The position numbers and the translations under genes were made by a program. Below are positions 43,927 to 52,838 of a stretch of DNA of 64,000 nt, one piece after another. Source of the stretch: Flavobacteriaceae bacterium MAR_2009_75. GTDB taxonomy: Bacteria > Bacteroidota > Bacteroidia > Flavobacteriales > Flavobacteriaceae. The stretch covers positions 4,401,501-4,465,500 of the forward strand of contig PHTZ01000001.1 of the NCBI GenBank assembly GCA_002813285.1, in the 5' to 3' direction. The notes beneath the pieces were generated by a model. That model did not search any database, was not told the origin of the DNA, and saw nothing but the letters and a program-made list of their open reading frames with translations. The stretch's first letter is position 1, and every line of letters begins with the position of its first letter.

Positions 43927-45894
43927 ATGAAAAAACATAGCAAAAAAATTCTTTCGGTACTCACAGTATTACTGTTTACCATTTTTTGCTCGGCACAGGA
44001 GGAGAATACCAGTGATGAAAGTTTGTTTTATCAGTTTCAGGAATTTAAAACGACTGATGAAAAGATGGCTTTCTTCTTCAATACAGCCGATCTCTACCGC
44101 GAAAATTCTACTTACGACTGGTTAGAATTAATTACGATAAATCTCAACGCTGCTATAAAAAATGGCGACGATGCCGATATCAAGAGGTTTCAACTGATGC
44201 AGGCTAGAATATTTTATGATTTAGGTGATTATGATAAGAGTCTTGCCATTTCCAAAGAACTATACGAAGAGATCGAGGATCTTGATATCTATTTGGTTTC
44301 TAAGCTTCTTGATTTAATGGATGACAACTATGGTCAGCTGACCATGTATCCAGAGCAAATTGACATTCGTGAGAAAAAGCGAGAAGTGGGCATTATGGAG
44401 AGTGTTGCATTTTATGATATATATTCAAATTTAGGTATGTATCGAAAGGCAATGAACGATTATATTGCCAATGTTAAAAACACAATCGAGGAAAATGATT
44501 TTTATGGTCAAGCAGAATATTATAATAACTTGGGTAATTACCTACGCTTAGATGGATCTACCCCCACTGCTCTAAGCTACTATAAAAAAGCCAAAGGTTT
44601 TGCCGATGTGTTCATTGATAATGTGACCAGAAAGAAGACGGAACAGGTAATGAAAGAGGCCCTTCTTTTAAAGGGCATAATTGAAGGTAATATTGGCAAG
44701 TGTCATGTAGACCTTAAACAATACGAACAAGCAATTCCGCATCTCGAATTGGCCATAAACCGTATTAAAGAAAATAGTACCCGGCATTACTCTTCTGAGC
44801 TTACCGAAAATAGCTTGGCCATATCAGAGTGCTATTTGCTACTTAAAGATTATGCAAAAGCAACCGACTATCTAAGTGATAACCTTCAGACGAATACTAC
44901 TGAAAATCTATTGAAAAAGAATAGATTGCTTTCTTTGTATTATGAATTGACGCAAGATTTTAAAATTTCCAATACTTATTTAAGACGAGAAATTAGAATT
45001 CGTGATTCTATAAGCGAACATGAATCGCAGTTACGTCAGCAGCAGTTGTCAACAGTGATGATGAAAAACTTGAAGTATTCTCAAGATATGCTGGCAGAGC
45101 AGAAAATGGCTTTGGAGAAGCAGAAGAATGAGAATTTGGCCAAAGATAAACGAAACAGTTTGGTGCTTATCTCTTTACTTTTTACACTTTTAGGCTTTGC
45201 AGGTTTGGTTTATGCGTATTTGAAAAGTATCAAAAACCAAAGACTCATTGCAGAGCAAAAATATATTATTGAAAATTCGCTCGTCGAGAAAGATTCACTT
45301 CTTAAAGAAATACACCATAGAGTGAAAAATAACCTGCAAATGGTGTCGAGCTTGTTGAGTCTTCAAACAAAGAATACACGAAGTAAAGCCGCGATTGAGG
45401 CGCTAGAGGAAGGAAAGAGCAGGGTAAAGGCCATGGCACTCATCCATCAGAAATTATATCAGAACGAAGATCTTTCAGTTATTGAAATGCAGAGTTATAT
45501 CGAAAGCCTGATCAATAGTGTTCAATCGGTGTACAAGAAGGGTGGGCACAATATCAATATAACCGTAGATGCAGAAAATGTAGAACTTGATATTGATAGA
45601 GCGATACCGTTTGGCTTAATGCTTAATGAATTGGTATCGAATTCGTTCAAGTACGCTTTTCCGCATGGTGATGAAAACGGAAAAATTTATATTCATATTA
45701 GAAAGTCGGGTGAACAAGAAGGATATTTTGAATATTCAGATAATGGGGTAGGCCTACCGGAAGATACTGAAGAAAGGGCTAATACGTCTATGGGCATACG
45801 ATTAATGAACCGTTTGGCAAATCAGCTACAAACAACTTTGAATATTGATAGAAACGCCGATGACGGCGTTCGATATTGGTTTAATTTTAAGTAA
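43927..45894 (+). CDS. TPR sensor kinase of the HisKA_2 class
   Basis: A 655-residue protein: signal peptide (1 to about 24, ending CSAQ), periplasmic TPR-like helical repeats (about 60-370), coiled coil, a membrane helix near 412-434, then a kinase core. The dimerisation/phosphoacceptor motif LLKEIHHRVKNNLQ (His463) and LSLQTKN are the HisKA_2 form. The ATPase N box is MLNELVSNSFKYAFP, followed by DNGVGLP and MGIRLMNRL. The class differs from the HisKA kinase at 23.8 kb. It may signal to the LytTR regulator upstream, with which it shares strand. Its end lies 30 bp from the convergent SDR gene. Confidence 0.92.
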   Translation: MKKHSKKILSVLTVLLFTIFCSAQEENTSDESLFYQFQEFKTTDEKMAFFFNTADLYRENSTYDWLELITINLNAAIKNGDDADIKRFQLMQARIFYDLGDYDKSLAISKELYEEIEDLDIYLVSKLLDLMDDNYGQLTMYPEQIDIREKKREVGIMESVAFYDIYSNLGMYRKAMNDYIANVKNTIEENDFYGQAEYYNNLGNYLRLDGSTPTALSYYKKAKGFADVFIDNVTRKKTEQVMKEALLLKGIIEGNIGKCHVDLKQYEQAIPHLELAINRIKENSTRHYSSELTENSLAISECYLLLKDYAKATDYLSDNLQTNTTENLLKKNRLLSLYYELTQDFKISNTYLRREIRIRDSISEHESQLRQQQLSTVMMKNLKYSQDMLAEQKMALEKQKNENLAKDKRNSLVLISLLFTLLGFAGLVYAYLKSIKNQRLIAEQKYIIENSLVEKDSLLKEIHHRVKNNLQMVSSLLSLQTKNTRSKAAIEALEEGKSRVKAMALIHQKLYQNEDLSVIEMQSYIESLINSVQSVYKKGGHNINITVDAENVELDIDRAIPFGLMLNELVSNSFKYAFPHGDENGKIYIHIRKSGEQEGYFEYSDNGVGLPEDTEERANTSMGIRLMNRLANQLQTTLNIDRNADDGVRYWFNFK

Positions 45895-45924
45895 GAAATC
45901 ATTTCTTGACGAATTGAATCAGGT

Positions 45925-46719
45925 TCAAGTTACCTTACTTCGCAGTACGATTTTATGAAGTAGTTTCGGAAAGAAACGTTTTATATATACCGCTAAGGCT
46001 TCCTTTCCACCAAAGTAAACTTCGAATTTCTCTTTTTCTATAGCTTTTATCATTTTTTGGGCCAGTACGTTTACGGGCATTCCGTTCTGAGTGGCGCTAT
46101 CTTCTTCTTTTTGGGCTGAACCGTCGCCCGTAAGAGCATTTTTGGCAATGTTGGTCTGAATAAACCCTGGGCACACCAAGGTAACCTTTATGGAGTCTTG
46201 GTCATGCTCCATACGCAACACGTCGAAAAAACCATGCAATGCATGTTTAGCACCGCAATACCCGGATCGCAGTGGTGAGCCGAATTTGCCCATAAGACTG
46301 GTAACACATACAAAGTGACCTGATTGTCTCGCCGTAAAATGTGGTAAGAGAGCTTTTGTTAACGCTATAGTACCCAAGTAATTGATTTTCATCAGTTCTT
46401 GATAGACCTCCAAATCTGTTTCTATAATAAGGGAACGCTGACTAATACCGGCGTTATTGATTAAAATATCAATGCTACCCAAGGCTTTCAAAGCCTCTTT
46501 CGTCTTTATATCCATTATAGAAAAATCGGCAAGGTCAAGAGGAAGAATATAAATGTCGTTTGGGTTCATGCAATTGCTTTTCACCACTTCTAGGGCATCA
46601 ATATTTCGTGCTGAAATTATAAGTTTACACCGTCGTTTATTCAACTCATAAGTTAATGCCTCCCCGATGCCGGAAGAGGCTCCGGTAATCCATATACGTT
46701 TTTCTGCAATACTTGCCAT
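45925..46719 (-). CDS. SDR-family oxidoreductase
   Basis: A 264-residue classical short-chain dehydrogenase/reductase. TGASSGIGE (12-20) binds the cofactor, NNAGIS follows at about 90, the catalytic Ser is in VTSLMGKFG, and Tyr/Lys in SGYCGAKHA. The C-terminal hydrophobic, basic end (KRFFPKLLHKIVLRSK) resembles the DHRS7-type group that sits on membranes. The substrate is unknown. It is divergent from menC with 45 bp between, so the two promoters must overlap. Confidence 0.9.
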   Translation of the reverse strand: MASIAEKRIWITGASSGIGEALTYELNKRRCKLIISARNIDALEVVKSNCMNPNDIYILPLDLADFSIMDIKTKEALKALGSIDILINNAGISQRSLIIETDLEVYQELMKINYLGTIALTKALLPHFTARQSGHFVCVTSLMGKFGSPLRSGYCGAKHALHGFFDVLRMEHDQDSIKVTLVCPGFIQTNIAKNALTGDGSAQKEEDSATQNGMPVNVLAQKMIKAIEKEKFEVYFGGKEALAVYIKRFFPKLLHKIVLRSKVT

Positions 46720-46746
46720 TGAGATGGTTTATGGCTAAAATATAGC

Positions 46747-46754
46747 TAAATTTG
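46747..46754 (+). promoter_or_regulatory. -7 element for menC
   Basis: TAAATTTG is an exact match 10 bp before the menC ATG, predicting a leader of only about 5-7 nt. No TTG at 19-21 bp. Confidence 0.5.
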
Positions 46755-46764
46755 TTTCCATTCT

Positions 46765-47817
46765 ATGGATGCCAAGTACAAAAAGTATACATTAAACTTT
46801 AAACGCCCCAGTGGCACGTCTCGTGGGGTTTTGACCCAAAAGGAAACTTGGTTTCTCATACTCCACCATAAAGGAAATTATGGAATAGGTGAGTGCGGAC
46901 TTTTGAAAGGTTTGAGTATAGATGATATTCCTGATTATGAACAGAAGCTAGATTGGGTATGCAACCATATCGATTTGGGTGAAAAGGCTCTACTAGCGCA
47001 ATTGAAAGAGTACCCGAGTATTCAATTTGGTCTCGAACAGGCTTTTTTATCTCTTCGTTCTGAAAATCCGTTTGAACTCTTTGAGTCTGAGTTTACCAAA
47101 AATCAAAGTCCCATACCCATAAATGGCTTGGTTTGGATGGGTGATGAGATTTTTATGCATGAACAGATTTCACAAAAGCTTGATGAAGGGTTTCAATGTA
47201 TAAAAATGAAGATAGGAGCCATCGATTTTGAGTCTGAAATCACTTTGTTGGAGTCCATCCGTAAGAAATTTTCAAAAACAGAAATAGAGTTGAGGGTCGA
47301 TGCCAATGGTGCATTTAATACAGAAACGGCACTTGATAAGCTGAAAGTATTGGCCAGATATGACTTACATTCTATAGAACAACCTATAAGACAGGGTAAC
47401 ATTTTAGAAATGAAGAACCTGTGTGAAGTAACACCGGTGCCCATTGCTCTAGATGAAGAATTAATTGGGGTTTTTGATGTAACGAACAAACGAGAACTGT
47501 TACAAACCATAAAACCGCAGTATATAATTTTAAAGCCAAGTTTGGTTGGCGGTTACGTAGGTAGTAAAGAATGGATCGACTTGGCCGAAAGCATGAATAT
47601 CGGTTGGTGGATTACCAGTGCATTAGAAAGCAATATCGGACTGAACGCAATTGCACAATGGACATTTACCTTAAATAGTGATATGCCTCAAGGTCTTGGT
47701 ACGGGTGCACTTTTCACCAATAATTTAAAAAGCCCATTATCTGTTTCAAATGGAAAACTCTTATATAGTAATAACAAAAACTGGAAAATTAACTTAATTG
47801 AAGAACTATGTATATAG
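46765..47817 (+). CDS. menC: o-Succinylbenzoate synthase MenC
   Basis: A 350-residue enolase-superfamily enzyme. The KMKIGA lysines, metal ligands in RVDANGAF, EQP and LDEEL, and the distal lysine in ILKPSLVGG are in the usual order. The fold also includes dipeptide epimerases, but the menaquinone neighbours point to dehydration of SHCHC to o-succinylbenzoate. Its end overlaps the CPBP gene by 10 bp. The start has no leader to speak of after its -7 element. Confidence 0.9.
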   Translation: MDAKYKKYTLNFKRPSGTSRGVLTQKETWFLILHHKGNYGIGECGLLKGLSIDDIPDYEQKLDWVCNHIDLGEKALLAQLKEYPSIQFGLEQAFLSLRSENPFELFESEFTKNQSPIPINGLVWMGDEIFMHEQISQKLDEGFQCIKMKIGAIDFESEITLLESIRKKFSKTEIELRVDANGAFNTETALDKLKVLARYDLHSIEQPIRQGNILEMKNLCEVTPVPIALDEELIGVFDVTNKRELLQTIKPQYIILKPSLVGGYVGSKEWIDLAESMNIGWWITSALESNIGLNAIAQWTFTLNSDMPQGLGTGALFTNNLKSPLSVSNGKLLYSNNKNWKINLIEELCI

Positions 47818-48755
47818 AACAGGGGTATAAGGGTGAAATAGGTTTGTGGAAGTATTGCGTAGTGCCCATGGGTTTTATAGCCTTAATGGTCTTCAATTAC
47901 ATTTCAACTTTAATGTCGACCGTACCGGTAGAAGAAGTAATGCAAAACCTCATAGCGCAATTGGGGTCTAATGTTGTTTTGATAATCTTACTTGCACCCT
48001 TGGCGGTAAGTTTATTTCTAGTTCTAGGGTGGACGAAATTGATTCACCGACAATCGATAACATCGTTGACCACAAGTAGACCAAAAATCGATTGGAAACG
48101 AGTTTTATTCGCTTTTCTTATTTGGGGCTCTATAACTGCGGCCATGACAATGTATTGGGTCGTTGTATCACCTGAAAATTTTGTCCTTAATTTTGAACTT
48201 GTACCTTTTTTATGGTTAGCAATAATAGCCATACTTTTAATACCGTTACAGACCAGTTTTGAAGAGTATTTGTTCAGGGGCCATATGATGCAGGGTATCG
48301 GCATCATGGCCAAGAACCGTTGGGTGCCCTTGGTAATTACTTCGGTACTCTTCGGCCTTATGCACTTGGGCAATCCTGAGGTGGGCAAGTTGGGTTATGG
48401 TATTATGGTTTACTATATCGGCACTGGTTTTTTCTTAGGAATTTTGACGCTTATGGATGAGGGCTTAGAACTTGCCTTAGGTTTTCATGCAGCCAATAAT
48501 ATGGTCACAGCGCTTTTGGTTACTGCAGATTGGACAGCCTTTCAAACAAATTCGATTTACAGAGACATTTCTGAACCAAGTTTAGGGTGGGACGCTGCCA
48601 TTCCTGTTTTTGTTATTTTCCCCATCGTTTTGTTCATGTTTTCACGAAAATATGGATGGGAAAATTGGAAGGAGAAACTTACCGGAAAAGTAATGTCTAA
48701 ACAAGAATTCTCAGCGATACAAGCAAATGACGTACCCACACAAGACCTTGCATAA
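47808..48755 (+). CDS. CPBP-family intramembrane metalloprotease
   Basis: A 315-residue membrane protein with about eight hydrophobic segments. The CPBP/Abi motifs are intact: SFEEYLFRGH (EExxxR), FGLMHLGNP and FHAANNM. Members act as intramembrane glutamic-type or metal-dependent proteases, as in CAAX processing or bacteriocin self-immunity. It overlaps menC by 10 bp and menE by 29 bp, so it is translated from the same message, but a direct part in menaquinone synthesis is not known. Confidence 0.9.
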   Translation: MYIEQGYKGEIGLWKYCVVPMGFIALMVFNYISTLMSTVPVEEVMQNLIAQLGSNVVLIILLAPLAVSLFLVLGWTKLIHRQSITSLTTSRPKIDWKRVLFAFLIWGSITAAMTMYWVVVSPENFVLNFELVPFLWLAIIAILLIPLQTSFEEYLFRGHMMQGIGIMAKNRWVPLVITSVLFGLMHLGNPEVGKLGYGIMVYYIGTGFFLGILTLMDEGLELALGFHAANNMVTALLVTADWTAFQTNSIYRDISEPSLGWDAAIPVFVIFPIVLFMFSRKYGWENWKEKLTGKVMSKQEFSAIQANDVPTQDLA

Positions 48756-49806
48756 TCGATTTCGACTTCAAGGAAGCAACTATAATTTAGAGGAGTTAAA
48801 AGAAATAGCTTATTCTTTGGTTAAGGAAGGAGATGTTCATGAAATAGCTATCGGTGATTTTTTGCTCGATTGGCTGAACGATAAATTGACGCTAACTGTT
48901 CAAACCTCTGGATCTACAGGAGCACCAAAGACGATTGTTTTAGAGAAGGAGAAAATGGTGAATTCGGCAAAGGCCACAGGTGAGTTTTTTAATCTTAAAG
49001 AAGGAGATACCGCGTTACTATGTTTATCGGCCGATTATATTGCCGGAAAAATGATGTTGGTGCGAGCTATGGTCTTAGGTCTTGAATTAGACTATGTGAA
49101 CCCTACTTCAAAGCCTATAGGTAAAGAGTTTGAATCCTATGATTTCTGTGCGATGGTTCCGCTGCAGGTAGCTAACTCTTTAGACGAGCTAACAAATATA
49201 AAGAAGCTCATTGTGGGCGGTTCTCCGATGAATCAAGAGTTGAAAACCAAAATTAAAGATCAAGGTTTGAACACCGAAATTTTTGAAACTTATGGTATGA
49301 CGGAAACAATTACCCATATCGCCGTTAAAAAGGTTCACCCGGTTGAAACGGGAAATATAGTTTTTAAGACCTTACCGGGTGTAGCCATAAATACAGATAA
49401 CAGGGATTGTTTTGTCATTGAAGCACCGTTGGTGAGCAATGATATGATTAGCACGAACGATATCGTAAGAATTGTCTCGAATACAGAATTTGAATGGTTG
49501 GGTCGATATGACAATGTTATCAATTCTGGGGGTGTGAAGTTATTTCCGGAACAAATAGAACATAAACTTCACGAAACTATCGAGTCCCGATTTTTTGTTG
49601 CGGGGCTGCCCGATGATATTTTGGGCCAGAAACTAGTCTTGGTAGTTGAGGGCATTACGGCTACTGATCAACTGCTAGAAAAAATTAAACAACTGACTTC
49701 ACTTGATAAGTATGAAGTACCTAAACAAATCTTAACAGTATCAAAGTTCATAGAAACGGATAGCGGTAAAGTTCAAAGAAAAAAGACTTTAGAACAGGTC
49801 AAATAA
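48727..49806 (+). CDS. menE: o-Succinylbenzoate-CoA ligase MenE
   Basis: A 359-residue ANL-superfamily enzyme. The AMP-binding P-loop TSGSTGAPK is at 60-68, TYGMTET in the middle and LGRYDNVINSGGVKLFPEQIE before the C-terminal lid, with a terminal Lys in DSGKVQRKKT. It is shorter than E. coli MenE (about 450 aa), as is usual for the compact Bacteroidota form. It activates o-succinylbenzoate to its CoA thioester, the substrate of MenB. The start overlaps the CPBP gene by 29 bp. Confidence 0.92.
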   Translation: MTYPHKTLHNRFRLQGSNYNLEELKEIAYSLVKEGDVHEIAIGDFLLDWLNDKLTLTVQTSGSTGAPKTIVLEKEKMVNSAKATGEFFNLKEGDTALLCLSADYIAGKMMLVRAMVLGLELDYVNPTSKPIGKEFESYDFCAMVPLQVANSLDELTNIKKLIVGGSPMNQELKTKIKDQGLNTEIFETYGMTETITHIAVKKVHPVETGNIVFKTLPGVAINTDNRDCFVIEAPLVSNDMISTNDIVRIVSNTEFEWLGRYDNVINSGGVKLFPEQIEHKLHETIESRFFVAGLPDDILGQKLVLVVEGITATDQLLEKIKQLTSLDKYEVPKQILTVSKFIETDSGKVQRKKTLEQVK

Positions 49807-49818
49807 GACATTTAGGCA

Positions 49819-51447
49819 TTAAACCTGAATCACTCCCATATTAAAATCTTTTGTGATGGGGGAATGGTCCGCAGCTTCGATGCCCATCGATATCCATTTT
49901 CGAGTATCTAGCGGGTCGATTACGGCGTCCGTCCAAAGGCGTGCTGCCGCGTAGTACGCAGATACCTGATTGTCGTATCGATCTTTAATTTTATTAAAGA
50001 GTTCGGCTTCTTTCTTTTCGGTAATCGTTTCCCCTTTCTTCTTTAACGAGGCTTTTTCTATCTGTAGCAATACTTTTGCGGCCGAATTACCGCTCATAAC
50101 AGCAAGTTCTGCACTGGGCCATGCCGCAATTAATCTAGGGTCATAAGCCTTACCGCACATGGCATAATTTCCGGCGCCATAGCTATTACCGAGTATTATC
50201 GTAAATTTCGGTACTATAGAATTGCTTACGGCATTCACCATTTTAGCGCCATCTTTTATGATGCCACCATGTTCACTTTTGCTACCTACCATAAAGCCGG
50301 TGACATCCTGTAAAAAAACCAAGGGTATTTTCTTCTGGTTACAGTTTGCTATAAACCGGGTGGCCTTATCGGCAGAATCGGAATAAATGACTCCGCCAAA
50401 TTGCATTTCCCCTTTTTGGGTTTTAACCACCTTACGCTGATTCGCGACTATACCTACGGCCCAACCATCGATACGGGCATAACCGGTCAAAATAGTTTTT
50501 CCGTATCCCTCTTTATATTCTTCAAATTCAGAATTATCGACAAGCCTTTTAATTATTTCGAGCATATCATATTGATCCGTTCTCGAAGAAGGTAGTATGC
50601 CATAAATATCATCGGGGTTTTCTTTTGGTTTCTTCGAATCCTTTCTATTAAAACCAGCTTTATCAAAATCACCGATTTTGTCTAAAATGTTTTTAATGGT
50701 GTTGAGTGCTTCGGCATCGTCTTTGGCTTTATAGTCAGTCACACCACTTATCTCACAGTGGGTCGTAGCACCTCCGAGCGTTTCATTATCGATACTCTCA
50801 CCGATGGCAGCTTTGACCAAATAGCTTCCGGCAAGAAAAATACTTCCGGTTTTGTCAACTATTAACGCCTCGTCGCTCATAATTGGCAAATAGGCACCTC
50901 CTGCAACACAACTTCCCATTACGGCGGCAATCTGAGTGATACCCATACTACTCATCACCGCGTTATTTCTGAAGATACGCCCGAAATGCTCCTTATCAGG
51001 AAAAATCTCATCTTGAAGGGGTAGGTAGACCCCGGCACTATCGACTAAATAAATAATTGGCAATCGGTTTTCGATAGCTATTTCCTGGGCTCTTAAATTT
51101 TTCTTTCCCGTAATAGGAAACCAGGCTCCGGCCTTTACCGTTGCGTCATTGGCGACTACGATACATTGCTTGCCCGAAACATATCCTATTTTAATGACAA
51201 CGCCACCAGAAGGGCAGCCACCATGTTCTTCATACATATTTTCACCGGCAAAAGCACCTATTTCTATACTCTTGCTATCGTTATCGATTAGAAAATCAAT
51301 TCTTTCCCTAGCGGTCATTTTTCCCTTTTCATGCTGCTTTTCAATTCGAGATTTTCCGCCACCTAGCTTGGTTTTAGCCAATTTTCGTTTCAGTTCTGAT
51401 AAGAGTAATTTGTTGTGATCTTCGTTCTTGTTGAATTTGAGGTCCAT
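49819..51447 (-). CDS. Acyl-CoA carboxylase beta subunit (methylcrotonyl-CoA carboxylase type)
   Basis: A 542-residue carboxyltransferase with N- and C-terminal crotonase-like halves. KMTARERIDFLID, SAGVYLPLQDEIFPDKEHFGRIF and GSCVAGGAYLPIMSDE lie in the first half, and LQDVTGFMVGSKSEHGGIIKDGAKMVNA and GNSYGAGNYAMCGKAYDPR in the second. The last two are characteristic of methylcrotonyl-CoA carboxylase beta rather than propionyl-CoA carboxylase. It would act in leucine breakdown. The biotin-carrying alpha subunit is not in the window, so the partner gene is elsewhere. Confidence 0.9.
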   Translation of the reverse strand: MDLKFNKNEDHNKLLLSELKRKLAKTKLGGGKSRIEKQHEKGKMTARERIDFLIDNDSKSIEIGAFAGENMYEEHGGCPSGGVVIKIGYVSGKQCIVVANDATVKAGAWFPITGKKNLRAQEIAIENRLPIIYLVDSAGVYLPLQDEIFPDKEHFGRIFRNNAVMSSMGITQIAAVMGSCVAGGAYLPIMSDEALIVDKTGSIFLAGSYLVKAAIGESIDNETLGGATTHCEISGVTDYKAKDDAEALNTIKNILDKIGDFDKAGFNRKDSKKPKENPDDIYGILPSSRTDQYDMLEIIKRLVDNSEFEEYKEGYGKTILTGYARIDGWAVGIVANQRKVVKTQKGEMQFGGVIYSDSADKATRFIANCNQKKIPLVFLQDVTGFMVGSKSEHGGIIKDGAKMVNAVSNSIVPKFTIILGNSYGAGNYAMCGKAYDPRLIAAWPSAELAVMSGNSAAKVLLQIEKASLKKKGETITEKKEAELFNKIKDRYDNQVSAYYAAARLWTDAVIDPLDTRKWISMGIEAADHSPITKDFNMGVIQV

Positions 51448-51493
51448 ACAAATGCATTCGTTTTGAATGCTAAAGATAAGGAGTAAAATTCAT

Positions 51494-51501
51494 TACATTT
51501 G
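51494..51501 (+). promoter_or_regulatory. -7 element for the Gfo/Idh/MocA gene
   Basis: TACATTTG matches TAnnTTTG exactly, 19 bp ahead of the ATG at 51521. It lies downstream of the alternative start at 51467, which therefore would not be transcribed from it. Confidence 0.5.
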
Positions 51502-51520
51502 GGAAAATCAAGAATCAGTT

Positions 51521-52501
51521 ATGGCAGATAAAATTAGATGGGGCATTGTTGGCCCGGGTAGAATTGCACATAGTTTTGCACAAGATTTGAAATTGGTAGA
51601 AGGTGGCGAGTTGACCGCTGTAGCTTCACGAAGCTTAGATAGGGCTAAAGGGTTTGCCGATGAATATGGGGCAGCGTATAGTTACGGTTCATACCAAGAA
51701 ATTTTTGAGGCCGACACCGTTGATGTACTTTATATAGCAACTCCGCATACCTCACATTGTGAACTTTCTATAGAGGCTATGAACCACGGAAAGCATGTTC
51801 TTTGTGAGAAACCGATGGGTATAGATGCCGACCAAGTTAAAATGATGGTATCTGCGGCCAAGAAAAATGAGGTATTCCTTATGGAAGCTTTATGGAGTCG
51901 ATTTAATCCGTCTATACTTAAAGTAAAACAGATGATTGAAGAAGGTACCATCGGAAAAGTAGCTTTTCTGAGTGCGAATTTCGGGTTTTATGCTTTGGAT
52001 AGGGATGAAGACAGTAGATTGTTGAACCCAGATTTAGCAGGTGGCTCTTTACTCGATATAGGAATTTACCCTATTTTCTTGGCTTATCTGATTTTAGGAA
52101 AGCCCGATAGAATAGAGGCCATTTCTAAATTTCATTCAACAGGGATAGAGGCTCAGACTGCGATGATTTTCGATTACCCTTATGCCCAAGCATTGCTGAG
52201 TAGCGGTTTGCGGTCAAAGATATCTATGAAAGCAGAAATTGGAGGTAGCAAGGGTTCTATATATTTACAAGAGCGATGGCATGAAACGCAAGGGTACGTT
52301 GCCGAACTAAATGGAGACGAACAAAGTTTTGATTTGCCTACTAAAGGAATTGGTTACTCTCATGAAATAGAAGAGGTTCATGCGTGTTTGAATTCGGGTT
52401 TGTTACAAAGTGATAAATGGAGCTTGCAAAATAGTCTTGATTTAGTGAATTTGTTAGACGAAGTGCGTAGTTTGACCGGTACAACCTTTCCCTTTGAGTA
52501 A
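51521..52501 (+). CDS. Gfo/Idh/MocA-family oxidoreductase
   Basis: A 326-residue NAD(P)-dependent dehydrogenase. The dinucleotide motif GPGRIAHS is at 9-16, the Rossmann half includes YIATPHTSHCELSIEAMNHGKHVLCEKPMG with the conserved EKP, and the C-terminal half contains the catalytic GGSLLDIGIYPI His-equivalent region (a DIGIY form). It resembles dihydrodiol/sugar dehydrogenases of the family. The substrate is unknown. The ATG at 51521 is chosen because the usual N-terminus starts there and a promoter element lies just before it. Confidence 0.9.
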   Translation: MADKIRWGIVGPGRIAHSFAQDLKLVEGGELTAVASRSLDRAKGFADEYGAAYSYGSYQEIFEADTVDVLYIATPHTSHCELSIEAMNHGKHVLCEKPMGIDADQVKMMVSAAKKNEVFLMEALWSRFNPSILKVKQMIEEGTIGKVAFLSANFGFYALDRDEDSRLLNPDLAGGSLLDIGIYPIFLAYLILGKPDRIEAISKFHSTGIEAQTAMIFDYPYAQALLSSGLRSKISMKAEIGGSKGSIYLQERWHETQGYVAELNGDEQSFDLPTKGIGYSHEIEEVHACLNSGLLQSDKWSLQNSLDLVNLLDEVRSLTGTTFPFE

Positions 52502-52588
52502 AATGGAGTTATTCAAAAAATAGATTGAATTAACATTTTACTTTAAAATTACGATATTTGCAGTTATCTTTAATTGTCACTGAATATT

Positions 52589-52771
52589 ATGGGAATGAAT
52601 AAAAATACCGTATTGGCTTGGGCCACCTTTATCATGATTATTGTTGGTCTCGCTTTGATTGCATTAGGCGCTTTCCGTTATGAAGAGGTTGCAGGATGGG
52701 GTTTTGGCTCGGTCGGAATCGGATTTTTTGCGATTGCATGGGTCTTCAATGCTTTAAAAGGGCGGGTATAA
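52589..52771 (+). CDS. Small two-helix membrane protein next to ettA (CAL67264-like)
   Basis: A 60-residue protein almost wholly made of two membrane helices (about 8-27 and 38-55) with a short charged loop (RYEEVAG) between and a basic end (KGRV). A TTG start 5 codons upstream is possible, but ATG 52589 gives a normal start. I associate this sequence type with the conserved Bacteroidota CAL67264 family, which is found beside ettA; this is memory of a family, not a search. Function is unknown. The 67-bp gap to ettA holds no terminator. Confidence 0.75.
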   Translation: MGMNKNTVLAWATFIMIIVGLALIALGAFRYEEVAGWGFGSVGIGFFAIAWVFNALKGRV

Positions 52772-52838
52772 TAATTAAATACTTCTTGCGCCTTAGATTA
52801 TCAATATCAAAACTTAGCAACTTTCAAAAAATTGAACA

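Noticed and set aside
46720-46764. Separate small gene between the SDR gene and menC
   Set aside because: Only 45 bp, fully taken up by the two divergent promoters.
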